Under the pieces are notes generated by a model. It saw nothing but the letters and a program-made list of their open reading frames with translations, did no database searches and was not told the DNA's origin. From Bacteroidales bacterium UBA6360 (GTDB taxonomy: Bacteria > Bacteroidota > Bacteroidia > Bacteroidales > UBA932): 5,891 bases of DNA. Location of the stretch: positions 1 through 5,891 of the forward strand of contig DJRM01000077.1 of the NCBI GenBank assembly GCA_002440085.1, given 5' to 3'. The position numbers and the translations under genes were made by a program. How positions within the stretch are numbered: the first letter of the stretch is position 1; each line of letters opens with the position of its first letter. Shown here piece after piece: positions 1 through 4,758 of this stretch.

Positions 1-1
1 C

Positions 2-820
2 GACCAGGAGGAGGCGCTCACCCTCTCGGACACCATCGTCGTGATGAACGAGGGCGTGATTCAGCAGATAGGCACGCCTGCGGACATCTACAACGAGCCG
101 GCGAACTCCTTCGTCGCGGACTTCATCGGCGAAAGCAACATACTCAACGGTATCATCCCCTGCGACGAGAAGGTCCAGTTCATCTACCACGACTTCGACT
201 GCGTCGATAAGGGATTCGCCCGGGACGAGCACGTCGATGTGGTCATACGTCCGGAAGACATCTACATCTTCAACACCAACCTCGACAAGGCGCAGTTCAC
301 CGGAGTGGTGCAGTCCTGCATATTCAAGGGCGTGCACTACGAGATGACCGTCCTCACGAAGGAAGGTTATGAGATTATGATTCAGGACTATAACGCCTTC
401 GAGGTGGGAAGCGAGGTCGGGATGCTGATCCGACCGAACGACATCCACGTCATGCACAAGGAATGCGTGCGCAACTGCTTCGATGCCGAGTATGCCGGAG
501 AGAACAAGGCGAAGTTCCTCGGCGAGGAATGGGAAGTCGCTGCCGCGAATGTTCCCGAAGGCGTCGCCGAGGGAGACAAGGTTCTGGCAGAAATAGAGTT
601 CCGCGACGTCGAGCTTCTCGACGAGAGCGACGATGGCAATACGAGCGGGCAGGTGTCCTTCATATTATATAAGGGCAACCACTATTTCCTCACCGTCAAG
701 ACCGATGACGGCGAGAAGATCTATGTCCAGACTGACGATGTGTGGGACAAGAACGACCTCGTCGGAATCAACATCAGGCCGGAGAACATCCGCCTGAAGA
801 AAGCTGAGGGAGGCAAGTGA
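2..820 (+). CDS. potA: PotA, polyamine ABC importer ATPase (5' end missing)
   Basis: This is the C-terminal 272 residues of the ATPase that powers spermidine/putrescine import on the cytoplasmic face of the inner membrane. The frame is open at the left edge. The first visible residues, DQEEALTLSD, are the H-loop region of the PotA/MalK-type ATPases; the histidine itself, the Walker motifs and the signature motif lie outside the window. Next comes the family's NBD end (GTPADIYNEP, then FIGESNILNG) and a TOBE-type regulatory region. About 270 residues after the H-loop is roughly 100 more than in E. coli PotA, because the TOBE-like unit occurs twice. An apparent start at GTG41/ATG44 is internal to the gene. 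The TGA stop shares its last base with the potB start. The pot identity rests on the following potB, potC and potD genes. Confidence 0.95.
   Translation, partial: DQEEALTLSDTIVVMNEGVIQQIGTPADIYNEPANSFVADFIGESNILNGIIPCDEKVQFIYHDFDCVDKGFARDEHVDVVIRPEDIYIFNTNLDKAQFTGVVQSCIFKGVHYEMTVLTKEGYEIMIQDYNAFEVGSEVGMLIRPNDIHVMHKECVRNCFDAEYAGENKAKFLGEEWEVAAANVPEGVAEGDKVLAEIEFRDVELLDESDDGNTSGQVSFILYKGNHYFLTVKTDDGEKIYVQTDDVWDKNDLVGINIRPENIRLKKAEGGK
296..796 (+). repeat. Tandem duplication of the PotA TOBE-like domain
   Basis: Two segments of the PotA C-terminus, encoded at about 296-451 and 641-796, align without gaps at a constant offset of 115 residues. Shared positions include the KG.HY..TV.T..G..I..Q core and a VG..IRP..I end; I count 18 identities over 52 aligned residues. 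The stretch before each copy is also related (RPEDI before the first, the weaker FRDV before the second). This is a protein-level repeat; the DNA copies have diverged. TOBE domains of ABC importer ATPases usually act in regulation or substrate sensing, so a second copy could add a ligand or contact site. That role is inference. Confidence 0.8.
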
Positions 821-1602
821 TGAGGACATTCAAAAGGTCATACTGGTCTCTGCCATATTTCATCTTCATGCTGATGTTTGTGGTTCTGCCGCTGGTGATG
901 ATTGCCATATATGCGTTCACCGATGCGAACGGCTCATTTACTCTCGGCAATTTCAAGAGATTCTTCACGACGTCGGAGGACATCAAGACATTCGCATATT
1001 CCATTGAGATAGCGATGATTACGACAATCCTCTGCCTGCTCATAGGCTACCCTGCGGCATGGATTCTCAGCAACGCGAAGCTCAACCGCTCGAAGGTCAC
1101 GGTGATGCTGTTCATACTTCCGATGTGGATAAACATGCTCATCCGCACCCTCGCGACCGTCGCGCTCTTCGACTTCCTGCGCATTCCGCTCGGAGAAGGG
1201 GCACTCATCTTCGGCATGGTCTACAACTTCCTGCCGTTCATGATTTATCCGATTTACAACACGCTCGAAAAGCTCGACCGCTCATACATCGAGGCCGCCC
1301 AGGATCTCGGGGCAAGCCCGGCAAGGGTATTTGCAAAGGTGACGGTTCCGCTGTCGATGCACGGGGTAATGAGCGGGGTGATGATGGTCTTCATGCCGAC
1401 AATCTCGACGTTCGCAATTTCAGAGCTTCTCACCCTCAACAAGGTGAAGCTGCTAGGAACCACAATTCAGGAGAACATCAACAACGGCATGTGGAACTAC
1501 GGCTCCACCATCGCGCTGATAATGCTCCTTATCATAGGTATAACGACCCTGTTCTCCGACTCGGAGGACAAGCAGGCCAGTGAGGCGGGAGGGCTGCTCT
1601 GA
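820..1602 (+). CDS. potB: PotB, polyamine ABC importer permease
   Basis: This is one of the two inner-membrane subunits that form the polyamine channel, 260 residues from ATG820. Strongly hydrophobic stretches lie near residues 11-32, 60-84, 93-118, 128-147, 182-203 and 230-244, consistent with the usual six helices. The cytoplasmic EAA loop that docks on the ATPase is clear at 158-178 (starts EAAQDLGASP, ends VTVPL). The length is close to E. coli PotB (about 275). The ATG overlaps the potA stop by one base (TGATG), which implies translational coupling; GGGAGG at 808-813 could serve as a ribosome site. A GTG directly before it (817) is in frame and cannot be excluded as the start. PotB rather than PotC is assigned from position in the operon and from the LFILPMWINMLIRT segment, which resembles the PotB group. 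Confidence 0.93.
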   Translation: MRTFKRSYWSLPYFIFMLMFVVLPLVMIAIYAFTDANGSFTLGNFKRFFTTSEDIKTFAYSIEIAMITTILCLLIGYPAAWILSNAKLNRSKVTVMLFILPMWINMLIRTLATVALFDFLRIPLGEGALIFGMVYNFLPFMIYPIYNTLEKLDRSYIEAAQDLGASPARVFAKVTVPLSMHGVMSGVMMVFMPTISTFAISELLTLNKVKLLGTTIQENINNGMWNYGSTIALIMLLIIGITTLFSDSEDKQASEAGGLL

Positions 1603-2390
1603 TGAAAAAGTTCTTTGCACAGGCATACATCTGGATTCTGCTGATTATCCTCTATGCGCCGATAATCATCATCGCGATTTATTCGTTCACCGAAGCCAAG
1701 GTGCTCGGCAACTGGACAGGGTTCTCTCTGGGACTCTACAAGAGCATCTTCAGCGGTGGTCTGAATAGTTCGCTCATACGAGCCATAGAGAACACGCTTT
1801 CGATAGGCCTTATTTCCGCATTTCTGTCCACAGCACTCGGAACTATCTCTGCCATAGGGATATATAATCTGCACGGACGCAAACGCAAGGTGATGAACCT
1901 GCTCAATGACATCCCGATGCTCAACCCGGACATAATAACGGGTATCTCGCTGTTCATCCTCTTCGTGGCCCTCGGCATAACTCAAGGCTACACGACTGTA
2001 GTTCTGGCGCATGTCTCGTTCTGCACGCCTTATGTTATCCTGAGCATTATGCCAAAGCTCCGCCAGATGCCTTCCAACATCTACGAGGCGGCTCTTGACC
2101 TCGGTGCATCCCCCTCGCAGGCAATGCGCAAGGTCATTGTCCCGCAGATTAAGCCGGGTATGATTTCCGGATTCATACTCGCGTTCACCCTCTCAATCGA
2201 CGACTTTGCGGTCACGCTCTTCACCAAGGGCAACGGAGGTCTCGAAACCCTCTCGACCTACATCTACGCGGATGCGCGCAAGGGAGGTCTCACGCCGGAG
2301 ATCCGCCCGATTATGACACTAATATTCATATTCGTGCTCATTCTTCTGATTATCATTAACATAAGATCTGTAAGTAATCGTAAAAAATAA
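1602..2390 (+). CDS. potC: PotC, polyamine ABC importer permease
   Basis: This is the second inner-membrane channel subunit of the importer, 262 residues. Hydrophobic segments lie near residues 8-30, 62-88, 110-126, 131-150, 186-206 and 236-254. The EAA loop for contact with PotA is at 162-182 (YEAALDLGASP, then VIVPQ). A conserved SIDDF follows at 198-202, where PotC proteins typically have SFDD. The last residues (RSVSNRKK) are basic, as expected for a cytoplasmic end. The start overlaps the potB stop by one base (TGATG at 1600-1604), and a purine run GGGAGGG lies at 1587-1593, though that run also encodes the PotB C-terminus. The gene ends with two consecutive in-frame stops (TAATAA, 2388-2393), and potD follows 20 bases on. 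Confidence 0.93.
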   Translation: MKKFFAQAYIWILLIILYAPIIIIAIYSFTEAKVLGNWTGFSLGLYKSIFSGGLNSSLIRAIENTLSIGLISAFLSTALGTISAIGIYNLHGRKRKVMNLLNDIPMLNPDIITGISLFILFVALGITQGYTTVVLAHVSFCTPYVILSIMPKLRQMPSNIYEAALDLGASPSQAMRKVIVPQIKPGMISGFILAFTLSIDDFAVTLFTKGNGGLETLSTYIYADARKGGLTPEIRPIMTLIFIFVLILLIIINIRSVSNRKK

Positions 2391-2410
2391 TAAAAATCAA
2401 ACAAAAAGAA

Positions 2411-3706
2411 ATGAAAAGGTTTTTCTCCGCACTTGCGGGCATTCTTTTCGGGGCGGCGATGATTTGCGGTGCCGCCGACAGGGCTCACACCCTCAAGATC
2501 TACAACTGGGCAGACTACATCGACGAGGCACTGCTCAACGAATTCAAGACATGGTACAAGGAACAGACCGGCGAAGAGGTCGAAATCATCTACCAGCTCT
2601 TCGACGTCAACGAAATCATGCTCTCGAAGATTGAACTCGGCCACGAGGACTTCGACATCGTGTGTCCGTCGGACTATATCATAGAGCGTATGCTCCGGCA
2701 GGATCTCCTCCTCCCTATCAGCCGCGATTTCGGCAAGACACCGGACTACACCGTGAACATCGCTCCGTTCATGAAAGAGAAGCTCGCTGAAATCGAGAGT
2801 TCCGGAAAGAATGCCGAGGACTATGTGGTTTCATACATGTGGGGGACGACGGGCATACTCTATAATCCGAAATATGTGACAGAAGAGGAAGCCTCCAGCT
2901 GGGACTGTCTGAAGAACCCTAAATTCAAGGGAAAAATCTTCATCAAGGATGCGTTCAGGGATGTCTATACCTCTCTCAACATCGCCCTGCATAAGGATCA
3001 GATTGCATCCGGAGAGGTTTCGCTTCAGTCTGTCTGCAGCGACTCCTCCGACGAGTCCATCGCAATGGTGGAGAACTACCTCAACGAGATCAAGGGCAAC
3101 GTACTCGGCTGGGAAGCGGATTTCGGCAAGGAAGCCATGACCAAGGAAAAAGGTTGGATTAACCTTTCATGGAGCGGCGATGCGCAGTGGGCCATTGAAG
3201 AGGCCGAAAAGGTCGGAGTGAAACTCGCATACGCGGTTCCGAAGGAAGGAAGCACGGTGTGGTTTGACGGCTGGGTCATTCCGAAATACGCGAAGAACGT
3301 GCAGGCCGCGCGCTATTTCATCGACTTCATGTGTCTTCCGGAGAACGCCATCCGCAATATGGAAGTCATCGGATATGTAAGCGCCATCGGCGGCGACGAG
3401 ATTCTCGAAGCCATGACGGACGACAGTTTCGCCCCGCTCGACGCAAGCTATTTCTTCGGAGAAAAAGGCAAGTCCGTATGTCTCAACCCGGTAATGTACC
3501 CTAACGCCTCCATCATGGAGCACTGCGGAATGATGCACGACAGCGGCGACCGCACCGAAGCTCTCCTCAAGATGTGGTCCCGAGTCAAGGGCGACAACGC
3601 CGGCTACTTCACCTACATCTGCATAGCCGTCGCGGTCATCGCAGTCATCATCGTCGTTCTCCTCAACAGCCGCAAGAAAAAAGGCGCCAGGAAGCGCAGG
3701 AAATAA
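2411..3706 (+). CDS. potD: PotD, polyamine-binding protein with C-terminal membrane anchor
   Basis: This is the periplasmic receptor that delivers spermidine/putrescine to PotBC, 431 residues. Residues 1-22 form a signal peptide (basic MKR, hydrophobic core, likely cleavage near ICGAA|D). A lipobox is absent: the residues before Cys19 are A-M-I. Features shared with E. coli PotD are YNWADYI (31-37), CPSDYI with Ser87 and Tyr89, SYMWGTTGI (141-149), acidic residues in KDAFRD (179-184), LSWSGDA (252-258) and VWFDGW with Trp284 and Asp286. Trp and Asp at these last sites bind polyamine in E. coli. Oddly, the protein is about 80 residues longer than E. coli PotD and ends in a hydrophobic helix (about 399-418) plus a basic tail (RKKKGARKRRK). 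The start is preceded by an A-rich leader without a Shine-Dalgarno sequence. Confidence 0.95.
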   Translation: MKRFFSALAGILFGAAMICGAADRAHTLKIYNWADYIDEALLNEFKTWYKEQTGEEVEIIYQLFDVNEIMLSKIELGHEDFDIVCPSDYIIERMLRQDLLLPISRDFGKTPDYTVNIAPFMKEKLAEIESSGKNAEDYVVSYMWGTTGILYNPKYVTEEEASSWDCLKNPKFKGKIFIKDAFRDVYTSLNIALHKDQIASGEVSLQSVCSDSSDESIAMVENYLNEIKGNVLGWEADFGKEAMTKEKGWINLSWSGDAQWAIEEAEKVGVKLAYAVPKEGSTVWFDGWVIPKYAKNVQAARYFIDFMCLPENAIRNMEVIGYVSAIGGDEILEAMTDDSFAPLDASYFFGEKGKSVCLNPVMYPNASIMEHCGMMHDSGDRTEALLKMWSRVKGDNAGYFTYICIAVAVIAVIIVVLLNSRKKKGARKRRK

Positions 3707-3729
3707 TATATTTCATTCTGGCGAAAGAC

Positions 3730-3767
3730 AAAAGGTTGGCAAGGAGCGATCCAAGCCAACCTTTTTT
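3730..3767 (+). terminator. Rho-independent terminator of the pot operon, possibly bidirectional
   Basis: A perfect 11-bp stem pairs AAAAGGTTGGC (3730-3740) with GCCAACCTTTT (3755-3765) around a 14-nt loop, and the T-run continues to 3767. It begins 23 bases after the potD stop. Because the left arm starts with four As and more A-rich sequence lies beyond it, the minus strand also reads as a stem followed by T-rich sequence. It may therefore also stop transcription arriving from upp, which has no convincing terminator nearer its own stop. Confidence 0.9.
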
Positions 3768-3851
3768 ATTTTCACGAAGCACTTTTCCAAAGTGGTATGA
3801 AGCGCTTAGAGAAAGGGGATGCATAAAAGGATGAGATGCAAGGCGCACTGG

Positions 3852-3897
3852 GGAATTCAAACTGGAGCAACCTCCCGGTTGTGAGGATTTGAATTTC
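3852..3897. other. 46-nt imperfect fold-back in the potD-upp gap
   Basis: The two arms pair as a 10-bp outer stem (3852-3861 with 3888-3897, one G-T pair), a symmetric 5x5 internal loop (3862-3866 and 3883-3887) and a 6-bp inner stem (3867-3872 with 3877-3882, one G-T pair) closed by the loop TCCC. The internal loop contains adjacent A-G and G-A mismatches, a pattern often found in structured RNA. A competing short hairpin (GGAG at 3864-3867 with CTCC at 3872-3875) is possible. No T-run follows on either strand, so it does not look like a terminator. It would lie in the 3' untranslated region of upp if that message reads on to 3730. It could be a dispersed intergenic repeat; function unknown. 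Confidence 0.45.
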
Positions 3898-3915
3898 ACA
3901 TGCAACGCAGCAGAC

Positions 3916-3928
3916 CGCCTTTTAGGCG
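3916..3928 (-). other. Small hairpin just after the upp stop
   Basis: CGCCT (3916-3920) and AGGCG (3924-3928) form a perfect 5-bp stem with a 3-nt loop, starting about 10 bases after the upp stop codon. In the minus-strand transcript it follows a very G-rich run (six Gs at 3939-3934). No T-run follows, so it is at best a weak or factor-assisted 3' end, or an mRNA-protecting structure. The rest of 3707-3938 shows a small CACTTT/AAAGTG hairpin (3780-3794) and otherwise nothing I can name. Confidence 0.35.
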
Positions 3929-3938
3929 CCCCGCCCCC

Positions 3939-4568
3939 CTATTTTGTTCCGAATATGCGGTCACCGGCATCGCCCAGTCCCGGCACAATATAGGCGTTCT
4001 CGTTCAGATGGTCGTCAACGGCGGCGACATAGATGTCAACGTCCGGGTGAGCCTCCTGCACCTTCTTGATTCCCTCCGGAGCGGCCACGAGGCACATCAG
4101 ACGGATGTTCGCGCAGCCGTGCTTCTTCAGGAGCGTGAGCGCGTCGATTGAGCTTCCGCCGGTCGCGAGCATAGGATCGGTCACGATGACGAGCCTCTGC
4201 TGGATGTCTTCAGGAAGTTTGCAGAAATACTCCACAGGCTCATGGGTCTCCTCGTTGCGGTACAGCCCGATGTGCCCGACCTTCGCGACAGGAATAAGGG
4301 TCAGCATACCCTCCAACATGCCCATTCCGGCACGGAGAATAGGAACGATTGCAAGCTTTCGGCCGGAAACCTTCGGAGCCATCATCTTGCAGATAGGCGT
4401 CTCAATCTCCTTGTAGTCAAGCGGAAGGTCGCGGGTGACCTCATACCCCATGAAAAGTGAAATTTCCGTCAGAAGCTGTCTGAAATCCTTTGAACCTGTG
4501 TTCTTGTCACGCATGATGCTCAGCTTGTGCTGAATCATCGGGTGGTCGATAATGTGGACTGTACTCAT
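3939..4568 (-). CDS. upp: Uracil phosphoribosyltransferase
   Basis: This cytoplasmic salvage enzyme converts uracil plus PRPP to UMP and pyrophosphate. The 209-residue product matches the usual length (E. coli 208) and is recognisable along its whole length. Landmarks are PILRAGMGMLEG (76-87), GLYRNEET (101-108), the PRPP-binding loop DPMLATGGSS (131-140), LVAAPEGI (160-167) and the uracil-recognition end, IVPGLGDAGDRIFGT (194-208). No key residue appears to be missing. The ATG at 4568 is preceded on its own strand by an AT-rich leader (AACAAACAAATATTTT) without a Shine-Dalgarno run, as is common in Bacteroidota. The gene faces potD tail to tail and diverges from the nucleoside kinase gene, with which it may share a control region. 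The predicted leader is about 75 bases long. Confidence 0.97.
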   Translation of the reverse strand: MSTVHIIDHPMIQHKLSIMRDKNTGSKDFRQLLTEISLFMGYEVTRDLPLDYKEIETPICKMMAPKVSGRKLAIVPILRAGMGMLEGMLTLIPVAKVGHIGLYRNEETHEPVEYFCKLPEDIQQRLVIVTDPMLATGGSSIDALTLLKKHGCANIRLMCLVAAPEGIKKVQEAHPDVDIYVAAVDDHLNENAYIVPGLGDAGDRIFGTK

Positions 4569-4635
4569 AAAATATTTGTTTGTTTTGGATTCATCCGAGG
4601 CCGATATGATTTCGAAATATAAAAATGTTCGGCAT

Positions 4636-4649
4636 CTTCAGTTCTGAAG
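4636..4649. promoter_or_regulatory. 14-bp inverted repeat at the predicted upp transcript start
   Basis: CTTCAG and CTGAAG form a perfect inverted repeat around two central bases. It covers the place where upp transcription should begin if the box at 4652-4659 is used, and it abuts the -33 zone of the opposing promoter. As DNA it could be an operator for a dimeric regulator. As RNA it would be a 5'-terminal stem-loop on the upp message. Nothing identifies a binding protein. Confidence 0.35.
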
Positions 4650-4651
4650 CG

Positions 4652-4659
4652 CAAATTTA
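4652..4659 (-). promoter_or_regulatory. Bacteroidota-type -7 box for upp
   Basis: Read on the minus strand, this is TAAATTTG, a full match to the TAnnTTTG -7 consensus of the Bacteroidota primary sigma factor. Transcription would start near 4645, about 77 bases before the upp ATG. No good TTTG-type -33 element is present; the position expected for it (about 4680-4685) reads GTTCGC on this strand. The box lies 13 bases from the opposing box at 4673-4680. Confidence 0.55.
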
Positions 4660-4672
4660 GCATAATTTTTCC

Positions 4673-4680
4673 TATTTTTG
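4673..4680 (+). promoter_or_regulatory. Bacteroidota-type -7 box for the nucleoside kinase gene
   Basis: TATTTTTG matches the TAnnTTTG -7 consensus. Transcription would start near 4684-4687, leaving a leader of about 70-75 bases before the kinase ATG at 4759. The -33 zone (about 4648-4651) has no clear TTTG. That zone lies at the edge of the opposing upp -7 box, so the two promoters would occupy the same DNA face to face. Confidence 0.55.
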
Positions 4681-4688
4681 CGAACGAA

Positions 4689-4751
4689 ATGAACGGAGAA
4701 GCCGATTTTTTCGGGAATATCCGCGATAGTCAGGCAAAATCTTTAACGTAA
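4689..4751 (+). CDS. Possible 20-codon upstream open reading frame in the kinase leader
   Basis: An ATG at 4689 opens a 20-codon frame (begins MNGEADFF, ends AKSLT) that stops at TAA 4749-4751, seven bases before the kinase ATG and in a different frame. It begins only a few bases after the predicted transcript start, so it would be translated nearly leaderless if at all. Composition gives no hint of an attenuator: there is no run of one regulatory amino acid. A frame this short can easily arise by chance; I list it because it fills almost the entire leader. Confidence 0.2.
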   Translation: MNGEADFFGNIRDSQAKSLT

Positions 4752-4758
4752 TATATCA

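Noticed and set aside
2465..2470. Cys19 of PotD as a lipoprotein modification site.
   Set aside because: The preceding residues A-M-I do not fit a lipobox, and a signal peptidase I site just after it (near Ala21/Ala22) fits better.
3590..3703. PotD C-terminus as a sorting signal (LPXTG or PEP-CTERM style: motif, helix, basic tail).
   Set aside because: The residues before the helix (GDNAGYF) contain no recognised sorting motif, and no sortase-like gene is nearby. A plain membrane anchor is the simpler reading.
3881..3899. On the minus strand, a T-arm-like stretch with TTCAAAT between GTGA and TCAC, suggesting a tRNA remnant or attachment site.
   Set aside because: Two stem pairs are A-C mismatches, no matching acceptor stem, D-arm or anticodon arm lies at the right distance, and there is no integrase or second copy in the window.
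3663..3905. An 80-codon minus-strand frame and an 86-codon plus-strand frame (3574-3834) across the potD-upp gap.
   Set aside because: Both run through the potD 3' end and the terminator stem, and neither product resembles a known family or has a plausible start region.
3852..3910. GTTGTG and GCAAC ends around the fold-back, recalling a CRISPR repeat or an integron attC site.
   Set aside because: There is only one copy with no regularly spaced repeats or spacers, no cas or integrase gene, and the ends do not fit the attC core-site consensus.
4609..4618. Palindrome ATTTCGAAAT in the upp leader as an operator.
   Set aside because: It is a short AT-rich palindrome likely to arise by chance in this leader, and nothing else supports it.
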